DNA of 64,000 nucleotides from assembly GCF_026340305.1 (NCBI RefSeq), contig NZ_JAPEPI010000002.1, positions 2,666,001-2,730,000 of the forward strand, written 5' to 3'. The stretch is from Streptomyces sp. NBC_01381 (GTDB lineage: Bacteria > Actinomycetota > Actinomycetes > Streptomycetales > Streptomycetaceae). Of this stretch, positions 1 through 8,490 are shown piece by piece (position 1 is the stretch's first letter; every line of letters starts with the position of its first letter). The position numbers and the translations under genes are program-made. A model generated the notes under the pieces. That model worked only from the letters and a program-made list of their open reading frames with translations. It had not been told where the DNA came from and did not search any database.

Positions 1-199
1 GCGGGCCCACCCCCTCGTACTCCTCGGGGGCGGCGAGCGCGAACACGCCCGCGTCCGCGAGCCGCCCCCACACGGCGCGCCCCGGCGCGTGGTCCCCGGC
101 GGCCCAGGCCCGGGCGGCCGCCGGTGTGCCGGCCGCCGTCAGCATCGCGTCCAGCGAGCGCGCGAACTCGCGCTGCTCGGCGTCGAGGAGGAACCTCAT
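1..199 (-). CDS. fadE32: Acyl-CoA dehydrogenase, FadE32-like, N-terminal part (runs off left edge)
   Basis: Only the N-terminus (about 66 codons) is present: it starts MRFLLDAEQREFARSLDAML and continues to a PEEYEGVG-like segment typical of acyl-CoA dehydrogenases. The ATG at 197-199 overlaps the stop of the upstream dehydrogenase gene as ATGA, so the two are translationally coupled. In mycobacteria fadE31 and fadE32 are adjacent and their products form a heteromeric flavoenzyme acting on late steroid-ring intermediates as CoA thioesters. The position directly after the FadE31-like gene supports FadE32. FadE33 is the main alternative because the two families are similar at the N-terminus and the rest is outside the window. 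Confidence 0.65.
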   Translation of the reverse strand, partial: MRFLLDAEQREFARSLDAMLTAAGTPAAARAWAAGDHAPGRAVWGRLADAGVFALAAPEEYEGVGP

Positions 200-1371
200 C
201 AGCGGCGTCCCTTCGGCAGGCCGAGTAGCCGCTCGGCGATGATGTCGCGCTGGATCTCGTTCGTGCCCGCGTAGATCGGCCCGGCGAGCGAGAAGACGTA
301 TCCCTCGGCCCACTCGCCGCCGTCGGCAGCCTCGCCCTCCGTCAACTCGCCCTCCGCGCCCAGGAGATCGAGCGCCGTCTCGTGCAGCGCGATGTCGTAC
401 TCGGACCAGAAGACCTTGTTCAGGCTCGACTCGGCGCCGATCGTCTCGCCCGCCGCGAAGCGCGAGGCATTGGCCCACGTGAAGAGCTGGTAGGCGCGGG
501 CGCCGATCACGGCGTCGGCCACCCGGTCGCGCAGTGCCGTGTCCGCCGGGTCGCCGTGCGCGCGCCACTCCCGCACCAGGCGCTCGGCCGATGCGACGAA
601 GCGGCCGGGGGAGCGCAGTGTCAGACCCCGTTCGTTGCCCGTCGTCGACATGGCGATGCGCCAGCCCTGGCCCGGCTCACCGATCACATCCTCGTCCGGT
701 ACGAAGACGTCGTCGAGGAAGAGCTCGGCGAACGCGGGCTTGCCGTCGAGGCGGCCGATGGGGCGGACGGTCACGCCGTCCGCGTCGAGCGGGAACATCA
801 GATAGGTCAGGCCCCGGTGCGGCTTGCCCTCTTCGGTCCCGGACGGATCGCTGCGGAACAGGCCGAACGCGCGGTCGGCGAACGCGGCCCGCGACGACCA
901 GGTCTTCTGCCCGCTGATCAGCCAACCGCCGTCCGTGCGGCGGGCGGTGGAGCGCAGTGACGCGAGGTCCGAGCCGGACTCGGGCTCCGACCAGGCCTGT
1001 GCCCAGATCACCTCGCCGCTCGCCATCGGCGGCAGGATCCGCGCGCGCTGCTCGGCCGTGCCGAAGTCGAAGAGGGTCGGCGCGAGGAGGTTGATGCCGT
1101 TCTGCGAGACCCGGCCGGGGCCGCCCGCCGCGAAGTACTCCTCCTCGAAGATCAGCCACTTGACGATGTCGACGCCCTGCCCGCCGTACTCCTCGGGCCA
1201 GGAGACCACCGACCAGCGGTCGGCCGCGAGCTCGTGCTCCCAGGCGCGGTGCGCGGCGAAGCCCTCCGCCGTCTCCAGCGACGGCAGTGGCTCGGCCGGT
1301 ACGTGCGCGTCGAGCCAGGCGCGTGCCCGCTGCCTGAAATCCCCTTCTCCGGCGGTGAAGTCGAGGTCCAT
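199..1371 (-). CDS. fadE31: Acyl-CoA dehydrogenase, FadE31-like
   Basis: A 390-residue protein of full acyl-CoA dehydrogenase length. It has the FAD/substrate motifs SEPESGSDLASL and GQKTWSSRA in the middle and the C-terminal signature AGTNEIQRDIIAERLLGLPK. These enzymes introduce a trans-2 double bond into an acyl-CoA using FAD. The sequence resembles mycobacterial FadE31 more than FadE30, for example in EGFAAHRAWE and RSDP. It is the first gene of a leftward unit, with fadE32 coupled behind it. It is divergent from ipdF across a 142-bp promoter region that contains a KstR2-type operator. Inferred role: dehydrogenation of ring-opened HIP-CoA intermediates. The subfamily assignment is from memory and not a search. 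Confidence 0.8.
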   Translation of the reverse strand: MDLDFTAGEGDFRQRARAWLDAHVPAEPLPSLETAEGFAAHRAWEHELAADRWSVVSWPEEYGGQGVDIVKWLIFEEEYFAAGGPGRVSQNGINLLAPTLFDFGTAEQRARILPPMASGEVIWAQAWSEPESGSDLASLRSTARRTDGGWLISGQKTWSSRAAFADRAFGLFRSDPSGTEEGKPHRGLTYLMFPLDADGVTVRPIGRLDGKPAFAELFLDDVFVPDEDVIGEPGQGWRIAMSTTGNERGLTLRSPGRFVASAERLVREWRAHGDPADTALRDRVADAVIGARAYQLFTWANASRFAAGETIGAESSLNKVFWSEYDIALHETALDLLGAEGELTEGEAADGGEWAEGYVFSLAGPIYAGTNEIQRDIIAERLLGLPKGRR

Positions 1372-1435
1372 CAGTGGCCCACCTCTTCAGTTCCTCTTCG
1401 GTTCTTCGGTCGGATCTTTCCCGGCACTCTTCCCT

Positions 1436-1449
1436 AACAAGTGTTTGGT
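1436..1449. promoter_or_regulatory. KstR2-type operator in the fadE31/ipdF divergent promoter
   Basis: The sequence AACAAGTGTTTGGT fits the mycobacterial KstR2 box AnCAAGnnCTTGnT at all but one fixed position. It sits in a longer imperfect palindrome, CTAACAAGTGTTTGGTAG (1434-1451). It lies between the divergent starts of fadE31 and ipdF, and kstR2 itself is the second gene of the ipdF unit, so autoregulation is expected. A second copy is at 10986-10999. KstR2 is released from such sites by HIP-CoA in mycobacteria. Binding here is inferred. Confidence 0.75.
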
Positions 1450-1513
1450 AGATTACCTTGAAGGGAGTCAGCCGTCGAGAGTGAACCGTCGAGAGCAAAG
1501 AAGGGGGCCGCGC

Positions 1514-2296
1514 ATGGACGCGCCCGAGTATGTGCCGGGACACGGTCTGCTCGCGGGCCGCACGGCCGTCATCACCGCCGCGGCAGGAGCGGGCATCGGC
1601 GGAGCCACCGCGCGCCGTTTCCTGGAGGAGGGCGCGTGCATCGTCATCGGCGACGCCCATCCGCGCCGCACGAAGGAGGCGGTGGCGGCGCTCGCCGGGG
1701 AGTTCGGCGCCGACCGCGTCGACGGCGTGCCCTGCGACGTCACGGACGAGGCCCAGGTGCAGGCCCTCTACGACCTGGCCGAGCAGCGCCATGGCGGTCT
1801 GGACATCGTCGTGAACAACGCGGGCCTTGGGGGCACCGCCGAGCTGACCGAGATGACCGACGAACAGTGGGACAAGGTCATCGACGTGACGTTGAACGGC
1901 ACCTTCCGCTCCACCCGGGCCGCCCTGCGCCGGATGCGGGCCGCCGACCGGGGCGGCGTGATCGTGAACAACGCGTCGGTGCTCGGCTGGCGCGCCCAGG
2001 CGGGCCAGGCGCACTACGCCGCGGCGAAGGCCGGCGTCATGGCGCTCACCCGCTGCGCCGCCATCGAGGCCGCTCCCCACGGGATACGGATCAACGCCGT
2101 CTCGCCCAGCCTCGCCATGCACCCGCACCTCGCGAAGGTCACCTCCCCCGAACTGCTCGAAGAGCTCACCGCGCGCGAGGCGTTCGGGCGGTATGCCGAG
2201 CCCTGGGAGATAGCCAACGTCATCGTCTTCCTGGCCAGTGCGTACTCCTCGTACATGACGGGGGAGACGGTCTCGGTCAGCAACCAGCACGCCTAG
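1514..2296 (+). CDS. ipdF: IpdF-like short-chain dehydrogenase
   Basis: A 260-residue classical SDR. It has an atypical nucleotide loop (TAAAGAGIGGATAR), the NNAG motif, a Ser in NNASVLGW, and the catalytic YAAAK at HYAAAKAGVMALTRC. The N-terminal GHGLLAGRTAVITAAAG and the C-terminal YSSYMTGETVSVSNQH closely match what I remember of mycobacterial IpdF (Rv3559c), assigned to oxidation of a ring-hydroxylated HIP-type CoA ester. The start is the ATG at 1514; longer in-frame extensions run back through the operator and the fadE31 gene. The kstR2 start follows 15 bp after the stop, and fadA6 follows that, forming one unit under the operator at 1436. Confidence 0.85.
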   Translation: MDAPEYVPGHGLLAGRTAVITAAAGAGIGGATARRFLEEGACIVIGDAHPRRTKEAVAALAGEFGADRVDGVPCDVTDEAQVQALYDLAEQRHGGLDIVVNNAGLGGTAELTEMTDEQWDKVIDVTLNGTFRSTRAALRRMRAADRGGVIVNNASVLGWRAQAGQAHYAAAKAGVMALTRCAAIEAAPHGIRINAVSPSLAMHPHLAKVTSPELLEELTAREAFGRYAEPWEIANVIVFLASAYSSYMTGETVSVSNQHA

Positions 2297-2311
2297 GCGG
2301 AGAATGACCGT

Positions 2312-2965
2312 GTGTCGAAACCGAAGCAGAGCAGCACTACAAAGAAGCAGAGCAGCACCACCAAGAAGAAGGCCCCGGTGAGCCCCTCGCCCGAGCGCCG
2401 AGGCGAGCTCCTCGCCATCGCCGCCGACGTCTTCGCCGAACAGGGGTACAACGCGACCACGGTCCGCAAGATCGCGGACGCCGCCGGCATGCTCGCCGGC
2501 AGCCTCTACTACCACTTCGACTCCAAGGAGTCGATGCTCGAAGAGATCCTCTCCACCTTCCTCACCGAGCTGTGGGACGGGTACGACACCGTGCTCCAGT
2601 CGCAGCTCGGCCCCCGCGAGACGCTCGAGGCGCTCGTCACCGAGTCCTTCCGGGAGATCGACCGGCACCGCGCCGCCGTCGCCATCTACCAGAAGGAGTC
2701 CAAGCAGCTGGTCGCGCAGGAACGCTTCCAGTACCTGGCCGACTCGCAGCAGCGCTTCGAGAAGGCCTGGCTGACGACGCTTGAGCGGGGCGTCGCGGAG
2801 CACGTCTTCCGCGACGACCTGGACGTCCGGCTCGCCTACCGCTTCGTGCGCGACACCGTCTGGGTCGCCGCGTCCTGGTACCGCCCCGGCGGAGGCCACA
2901 GCCCAGAGGAGATCGCCCGCCAGTACCTCTCGATGGTCCTGGACGGCATCTCCGTACGTACGTAG
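2312..2965 (+). CDS. kstR2: KstR2-like TetR-family repressor of HIP catabolism
   Basis: A 217-residue TetR regulator starting at GTG 2312, with a GGCGGAGA ribosome site just after the ipdF stop. Residues about 30-75 form the HTH (ATTVRKIADAAGMLAGSLYYHF). The ligand domain keeps features I recall from mycobacterial KstR2: DRHRAAVAIYQKE, a middle Q.RF.Y stretch, and the end segment VWVAASWYRPGGGHSPEEIA.QYL. An unusual N-terminal tail of about 25 residues is a Lys/Ser/Thr repeat (KQSSTTKK twice). In mycobacteria KstR2 represses the HIP genes and is induced by HIP-CoA. Two matching operators flank this locus. Confidence 0.88.
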   Translation: MSKPKQSSTTKKQSSTTKKKAPVSPSPERRGELLAIAADVFAEQGYNATTVRKIADAAGMLAGSLYYHFDSKESMLEEILSTFLTELWDGYDTVLQSQLGPRETLEALVTESFREIDRHRAAVAIYQKESKQLVAQERFQYLADSQQRFEKAWLTTLERGVAEHVFRDDLDVRLAYRFVRDTVWVAASWYRPGGGHSPEEIARQYLSMVLDGISVRT

Positions 2966-3022
2966 AGCGCGCGTCGTCGACCGACGACCGCACCGACCGA
3001 GGAGCACGAGGAGTACGCAGTC

Positions 3023-4180
3023 ATGGCCGAGGCCTACATCGTCGAAGCGGTCCGCACCCCCGTCGGCAGGCGCAAGGGAGGCCTCTCGGCCGTCCACCCC
3101 GCCGACCTGGGAGCCCATGCCCTGAAGGCACTCGTCGAGCGCACGGGCATCGACCCGGCCGCCGTCGAGGACGTCGTCTTCGGCTGCCTGGACACGGTCG
3201 GCCCGCAGGCGGGCGACATCGCCCGCACCAGCTGGCTCGCGGCCGGACTGCCCGAAGAGGTGCCCGGCGTGACGATCGACCGGCAGTGCGGCTCCTCGCA
3301 GCAGGCCGTGCACTTCGCGGCACAGGGCGTCCTGTCCGGCACTCAGGACCTCGTCGTCGCCGGCGGCACGCAGAACATGTCGATGATCCCCATCGCCTTC
3401 GCGTCCCGGCAGGCCGCCGAGCCGCTCGGCCTCACCGAAGGCCCCTACGCGGGCAGCGAGGGATGGCGCGCCCGCTACGGCGACCGGCCCGTCAACCAGT
3501 TCCACGGCGCCCAGCTGATCGCCGAGAAGTGGGGCATATCCCGCCGTGACATGGAGGAGTTCGCGCTCCGCTCGCACCAGCGGGCGATCCGCGCGATCGA
3601 CGAGGGCCGCTTCGACCGCGAACTCGTCGCCCATGGAGAGGTCACCACCGACGAGGGCCCGCGCCGTGACACGACCCTGGAGAAGATGGCGGGCCTCAAG
3701 CCCGTGCTTGACGACGGCACCATCACCGCCGCCTGCTCCTCGCAGGTCTCGGACGGCGCGGCCGCGATGCTCATCGCGAGCGAACGGGCCGTGCGGGAAC
3801 ACGGGTTGACGCCCAGGGCCCGTATCCACCACCTCTCGGTGCGCGGCGAGGACCCCATCCGCATGCTGTCCGCGCCGATCCCCGCCACGGCGTACGCGCT
3901 CAAGAAGACCGGCATGAGCATCGACGACATCGACCTCGTCGAGATCAACGAAGCGTTCGCGCCGGTCGTCCTCGCCTGGTTGAAGGAGACCGGGGCCGAC
4001 CCGGACAAGGTCAATGTCAACGGCGGTGCGATAGCCCTCGGCCACCCCCTCGGCGCGACCGGCGTCAAACTGATGACGACACTTCTGCATGAACTGGAGC
4101 GAACCGGCGGCCGGTTCGGCCTCCAGACCATGTGCGAAGGCGGCGGCCAGGCGAACGTGACGATCATCGAACGGCTCTGA
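3023..4180 (+). CDS. fadA6: FadA6-like thiolase
   Basis: A 385-residue thiolase. The nucleophilic cysteine is Cys89 in DRQCGSSQQ. NEAFAPVV, the His motif GHPLGATG and the second active-site Cys in TMCEGGGQAN are all present. Mycobacterial FadA6 carries the same variants (SWLAAG.PEEVPGVT.DRQCGSSQQA and IPATAYALKKTGM), which differ from generic acetyl-CoA acetyltransferases. Inferred role: thiolytic cleavage of a ring-opened steroid intermediate late in the HIP pathway. It lies 57 bp downstream of kstR2 on the same strand, with a GAGGAG site before the ATG, so it is probably co-transcribed. Confidence 0.87.
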   Translation: MAEAYIVEAVRTPVGRRKGGLSAVHPADLGAHALKALVERTGIDPAAVEDVVFGCLDTVGPQAGDIARTSWLAAGLPEEVPGVTIDRQCGSSQQAVHFAAQGVLSGTQDLVVAGGTQNMSMIPIAFASRQAAEPLGLTEGPYAGSEGWRARYGDRPVNQFHGAQLIAEKWGISRRDMEEFALRSHQRAIRAIDEGRFDRELVAHGEVTTDEGPRRDTTLEKMAGLKPVLDDGTITAACSSQVSDGAAAMLIASERAVREHGLTPRARIHHLSVRGEDPIRMLSAPIPATAYALKKTGMSIDDIDLVEINEAFAPVVLAWLKETGADPDKVNVNGGAIALGHPLGATGVKLMTTLLHELERTGGRFGLQTMCEGGGQANVTIIERL

Positions 4181-4308
4181 CGGCGTCCAGCCCCGGCCCG
4201 ACTCTCACCCCTTGCGGCGGTTGCTGCCCGGACCCCGCACCGAGAGACCCACTACCCCGCTAGTCTCGAGGTCTGTACGTCGATTGAGCGACCTCAGGAG
4301 GTAGCGCG

Positions 4309-6957
4309 ATGACGCAGGGACGGCCCGGAGGAGCCAACTGGGCCCCGCTGTGGGAGCGCGACGCGGAACTCGCGGCGGCCGCACGGGCAGTGGACGAGCT
4401 GTGCTCCGACTCCATGACGGCCGGCGGACTGCTCGTCTTCCGCGGCGAGGCGGGCATCGGCAAGACGGCACTGCTGACCGAGGTGCGCCGGATCGCGGAG
4501 GGACGGGCCACGGTCTGGACCGCACGCGGCGGCGAGACCGTCACCTCCGTCCCCTTCAACGTCGTACGACAACTGCTGCAGCCGGCGCTTGTCTCCCTCA
4601 CGCCCGACGAGGCCCGGGAGTACCTCGGTGACTGGTACGAGATCGCGGGCCCCGCGCTCGGCATAGCCGAGCCGGGCGGCGTCCAGGCCGACCCGCAGGG
4701 CGTGTGCGACGGCCTGGTCGAGGCGGTCGCACGCCTGGCGGGACTGCACTGGCCGCTCGTCCTGATCATCGACGACGCGCACTGGGCCGACCAGGAGACC
4801 CTGCACTGGCTGGCCGCGTTCTCCCAGCGCCTCGCCGAACTGCCGGTCCTGGTCGTGGTCGCCCACCGGCCGGACGAGGCCAGGGGCGACAGCGCACGCC
4901 ACCTCGCGGCGGTCGGCGCGGCGTCCGGTCCCTCGACGGTGCTGCAGGCGCTCACCCCCGAGGCCGCGGCCGGACTCACCCGCGCCACCCTCGGCGAGCA
5001 CGCCGACGCCCCGTTCTGCCGCGAGGTCTGGGCGGTCACCGGCGGCAATCCGTACGAGTCCGTGGAACTGCTCGCCAAGGTGCACGACAGCGAGCTCGAA
5101 CCGGTCGAGGGCTCCGCGGACGAACTGCGCGCCCTGAACCGATCGGCGCGCGGCCGTGGCCTCGTCGCCCGCCTCGAAGGCCTCGGCACGGACGTCACAC
5201 GGTTCGCGTGGGCGGCCGCGATCCTCGGCGCGGCGATCCCTCTCGACCTCGCCGCCTCGCTCGCCGGGATGACGCGCGAGTCGGCCCAGCGGTGCGCGGA
5301 GCGACTGCGCACGGCCCGCATCCTGCTCGGCGACGACCAGGGCATGGAGTTCGTCCACCCGCTGATCGCCAGCACCGTCTACCGCTCGATCCCGCCCGCG
5401 ACGCGCACCGCGATGCACGGCCAGGCCGCCTGGGCCGTCACGCTGTCGGGGCGTGGCGCGGCGGCCGCATCCCGGCACCTCCTCGAAGTCCACCCGGACG
5501 ACGACCCCGAACTGGTCGAGCAGTTGCGCCACGCGGCGGCCGAACATCTCGCGGTCGGCGCGCCGGACGCCGCCCGCCGCTGTCTTGAGCGGGCCCTGCG
5601 GGAACCGCCGCTGCCCGAGAACCACGCGCGCGTGCTCTACGAACTGGGCTGCGCCACCCTGCTCACCTCGCCCGCCACCACCATCCGTCATCTCCGCGAG
5701 GCGCTCCACACGCCGGGGCTCGACCGCACGCTGAGAGTGGACGCGGTCTGCCGGCTGTCCCAAGCCCTGGTGCACAACGACCAGTTGGAGGAGGCCCTGC
5801 GCGTCGTCGACGCCGAGGCCGCGCGCCTCGAACCGGGCCCCGACCGGATGCGGCTGCAGGGCGTCCACTACATGTGGGAGGGCATCCACGCCGGCGAGGA
5901 GGACGCGACGGGCCGCTCACGCCGCCTTGCCGCGCTCGCCGGACCGCTGCCCGGACGCGACAACTCCGAGCGCGCCCTGCTGATCCTGCGCGCCTTCGAC
6001 GCCATGACCCGTGGGGAGAACGCGGAGGAGATCGTCGAACTCTGCGACCGCGCCCTGGTCAACGGCCGGCTCGCACCCGGCCTCGGCTGGACCGACACCG
6101 AGTGGGGCTTCGAGCTCCTGATGATGCTGGGCAGCGCCTACATCTTCACCGACCGGCTCGACCGCGCCGAGAGCCTCTTCGCGGAGGCGGTCCGCGCCTA
6201 TGAGACCGCGGGCTGGAGCGGCGGCCACCTGGCGCTCGCCAAGGCCTGGGTCGGCCTGGTGCACCGCAGGCGCGGACGCCTCAAGGAGGCGGAGGCCTCG
6301 CTGCGGGACAGCCTGCGCCTTGCCGACCGGGTCGGCAGCGGTCTGCCGATGCACTGGGACGCCGCGTGCATGCTCATCGACACGCTGCTCGCGCGCGGCA
6401 AGGTCGACGAGGCACAGGAAGTCGCCGAACGCTACGGCATCGCGCCGCCCTACCCGTCCACGATCTTCGTGCCCGACATCCACTCCGTACGCGGCCGTCT
6501 GCTGATCGCCGTGGGGCAGCGGACCGAAGGCGTCAACGAACTGGAGGTCGCCGCGAAGGCGTCGAACGCACGCGGCCGCTACAACACGATCGTCGCGCCC
6601 TGGGCGCACGATCTGGCCCGCGCGCTGGCCTCGGACGATCCGCGGCGGGCCGCCGAACTGGCCGCGGACGCGCGGGTCCAGGCGGAGCTTTTCGGCACGG
6701 AGACGGCGATCGGGGAGGCGCTGCGGTGCGCGGCGTCCCTGGAGAGCGGGCAGCGGGCGGTCGACCTGTACGCGCGAGCGGTCGCCTGCCTGGAGGCTTC
6801 GCCGTGCGCGTACGAACATGCGGTGGCCCGGGTCGAGTACGGGATCGCGGCGGGAGCCGCCGGCGAGTTGGCGCGGGGGCTTGCCCTGGCCGACGCGTGC
6901 GGCGCGGACGGTCTGGTCGCCCGGGCACGGGCGTCGTTGGCGGTGGCCGGGGTGTGA
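4309..6957 (+). CDS. LAL-type AAA ATPase/TPR regulator lacking the LuxR HTH
   Basis: An 882-residue protein. Residues about 14-45 carry the start of an AAA/STAND ATPase with Walker A (GEAGIGKTALL) and Walker B (LVLIIDDAHWAD near 150-165). Long TPR-like helical repeats follow to the end. Proteins of this family (MalT/LAL regulators) usually finish with a LuxR-type HTH of about 65 residues after a RAR..L..AG segment. Here translation stops exactly there (ARASLAVAGV, stop at 6955-6957), inside the first copy of a 99-bp tandem repeat. It may therefore be a truncated, non-DNA-binding ATPase or a decayed regulator. AGGAGG precedes the ATG. It separates the two halves of the steroid locus and has no visible KstR2 box. 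Confidence 0.8.
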   Translation: MTQGRPGGANWAPLWERDAELAAAARAVDELCSDSMTAGGLLVFRGEAGIGKTALLTEVRRIAEGRATVWTARGGETVTSVPFNVVRQLLQPALVSLTPDEAREYLGDWYEIAGPALGIAEPGGVQADPQGVCDGLVEAVARLAGLHWPLVLIIDDAHWADQETLHWLAAFSQRLAELPVLVVVAHRPDEARGDSARHLAAVGAASGPSTVLQALTPEAAAGLTRATLGEHADAPFCREVWAVTGGNPYESVELLAKVHDSELEPVEGSADELRALNRSARGRGLVARLEGLGTDVTRFAWAAAILGAAIPLDLAASLAGMTRESAQRCAERLRTARILLGDDQGMEFVHPLIASTVYRSIPPATRTAMHGQAAWAVTLSGRGAAAASRHLLEVHPDDDPELVEQLRHAAAEHLAVGAPDAARRCLERALREPPLPENHARVLYELGCATLLTSPATTIRHLREALHTPGLDRTLRVDAVCRLSQALVHNDQLEEALRVVDAEAARLEPGPDRMRLQGVHYMWEGIHAGEEDATGRSRRLAALAGPLPGRDNSERALLILRAFDAMTRGENAEEIVELCDRALVNGRLAPGLGWTDTEWGFELLMMLGSAYIFTDRLDRAESLFAEAVRAYETAGWSGGHLALAKAWVGLVHRRRGRLKEAEASLRDSLRLADRVGSGLPMHWDAACMLIDTLLARGKVDEAQEVAERYGIAPPYPSTIFVPDIHSVRGRLLIAVGQRTEGVNELEVAAKASNARGRYNTIVAPWAHDLARALASDDPRRAAELAADARVQAELFGTETAIGEALRCAASLESGQRAVDLYARAVACLEASPCAYEHAVARVEYGIAAGAAGELARGLALADACGADGLVARARASLAVAGV

Positions 6958-7435
6958 GCGGGCCGGTGGCTACGGATGGCCGTAGATCATCGGCTCCGCT
7001 GGGCTCGTCTTCAGAGGCTGGAGGGGCTGAGGCGTCCGGCGGTGGCCGGGGTGTGAGCGGGTCGGTGGCTACGGATGGCCGTAGATCATCGGCTCCGCTG
7101 GGCTCGTCTTCAGAGGCTGGAGGGGCTGAGGCGTCCGGCGGTGGCCGGGGTGTGAGCGGGCCGGTGGCTACGGATGGCCGTAGATCACCGGCTCCGCCGG
7201 GCTCGTCTTCAGATGCTGGACGGGCTGAGGCGTCCGGCGGTGGCCCGGGGTGTGAGTGGGCCGATGGCTACGGATGGCCGTAGATCATCGGCTCCGCTGG
7301 GCTCGTCTTCAGAGGCTGGAGGGGCTGAGGCGTCCGGCGGTGGCCGGGGTGTGAGTGGGCCGGTGGCTACGGACGGCCGTTGATCACCGGCTCCGCCGGG
7401 CTCGTGCTCAGACGCCGGACGGGCTGAGACGTCCC
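6942..7435. repeat. Five tandem copies of a 99-bp repeat
   Basis: Copies begin at 6942, 7041, 7140, 7239 and 7339; the fourth is 100 bp because of one extra C. Each unit runs from GGTGGCCGGGGTGTGAG through a GGCTACGGATGGCCGTAGAT palindrome and a CGGCTCCGCTGGGCTCGTC block to GGCTGAGGCGTCCGGC. The first copy contains the last codons and stop of the LAL gene. The last contains the stop and final codons of ipdC on the other strand. The internal GGATGGCC inverted repeat and the CAGACGCCGGACGGGCTGA end resemble intergenic terminator-like elements at 12.8 and 18.4 kb. Confidence 0.9.
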
Positions 7436-8490
7436 AGGTGTCCTGTCACCTCCGCTGCCTCCTCCATGATGCGTGCGATCAACTCCTTGCACGAGGGCAG
7501 GTCTTCGATGAGCCCTGCCACCTGGCCGGAGGCCATGACGCCCGCCTCCGGGCGGCCGTCCACCATGGCTGTCTTCAGCATCATCGGCGTATTCGCCGCC
7601 AACAGGATCTGGCTCCACGTCAGATCCTTGCCGTGCCGCATCGTCAGGCCGTCCCGGGCCATCTCCCGCCAGCCCATCCCGGACAGCTTGCGGAACGCCG
7701 CCGCATGGCGCACCGCCCGCGTGAGGGACGACAGACGGCCGGACTTCTCGAGGGCGGCCACCAGGTCCGTGCGCAGCATGCGATGGGGGAGGCCGTCCAC
7801 CCGGGTCGTCACCGTGACGTCCTTGACCGATGCCGCCAAGTAGCGCGCCTTCACCGCGTCCGGGACCGTCGAGTCCGAGGTCAGCAGGAAGCGCGTGCCC
7901 ATCGCGACGCCCGCCGCGCCGTACGCGAGCGCGGCGACGAGCCCCCGTCCGTCGTAGAAGCCGCCCGCGGCGATCACCGGGATGTCCACCGCGTCCACGA
8001 CCTGCGGCAGCAGCACCGTGGACGCCACTTCCCCGGTGTGCCCGCCGCCCTCGCCGCCCTGCACCACGACCGCGTCCGCGCCCCACGCGGCGACCTTCTC
8101 CGCGTGCCGCCGCGCGCCGATGGACGGGATGACGACGACCCCGGCGTCCTTCAGCTCGGCGATCAGTTCCTTCGATGGGGCCAGGGCGAAGGACGCGACC
8201 CGTACCCCTTCCTCGACGATGATGCGTACGCGGTCCCGTGCGTCGGCCGCGTCGGCGCGCAGGTTGACCCCGAACGGCTCGTCCGTACGGGACTTGACCT
8301 CCCGGACGGCGGAGCCCAGCTGGTCGACGGTCATCGTGGCGGAGGCCAGGATGCCCAGGGCGCCCGCGTTCGCCGTCGCGGAGACCAGACGGGGGCCTGC
8401 CACCCACCCCATGCCGGTCTGCACGATCGGGTGGCGGACGCCGACCAGCCTGGTCAGCGCCGTCTCCATGGTCGCCGGTCCTGACGTCAT
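7408..8490 (-). CDS. ipdC: IpdC-like flavin oxidoreductase (nitronate monooxygenase family)
   Basis: A 360-residue TIM-barrel protein of the NMO/2-nitropropane dioxygenase family. Key features are HPIVQTGMGWVAGPRLV near the N-terminus, the glycine-rich VVQGGEGGGHTG, and IPVIAAGGFYDGRGLVAAL with ALAYGAAGVAMGTRF, the FMN phosphate site. In the mycobacterial pathway IpdC is a flavin-dependent enzyme needed before ring C opening. The ATG at 8490 overlaps the ipdB stop as ATGA, making it the fourth gene of echA20-ipdA-ipdB-ipdC. Its last residues (LSPSGV) are encoded inside the fifth 99-bp repeat unit, so the tail is probably not ancestral. Confidence 0.87.
   Translation of the reverse strand: MTSGPATMETALTRLVGVRHPIVQTGMGWVAGPRLVSATANAGALGILASATMTVDQLGSAVREVKSRTDEPFGVNLRADAADARDRVRIIVEEGVRVASFALAPSKELIAELKDAGVVVIPSIGARRHAEKVAAWGADAVVVQGGEGGGHTGEVASTVLLPQVVDAVDIPVIAAGGFYDGRGLVAALAYGAAGVAMGTRFLLTSDSTVPDAVKARYLAASVKDVTVTTRVDGLPHRMLRTDLVAALEKSGRLSSLTRAVRHAAAFRKLSGMGWREMARDGLTMRHGKDLTWSQILLAANTPMMLKTAMVDGRPEAGVMASGQVAGLIEDLPSCKELIARIMEEAAEVTGHLGRLSPSGV

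Noticed and set aside
677..4090. A 1137-codon open frame on the minus strand across fadE31, ipdF, kstR2 and fadA6
   Set aside because: It is antisense or out of frame to well-supported genes. Its Arg/Gly/Val-rich translation is typical of shadow frames in high-GC DNA.
6366..7283. An open frame overlapping the LAL gene end and reading through the repeats as a Gly/Ser/Ala repeat protein
   Set aside because: It is open only because the 99-bp unit has no stop in that frame. There is no ribosome site, and it overlaps a real gene on the same strand.
6942..7435. CRISPR array
   Set aside because: Units are contiguous 99-bp direct repeats with no unique spacers and no cas genes nearby.
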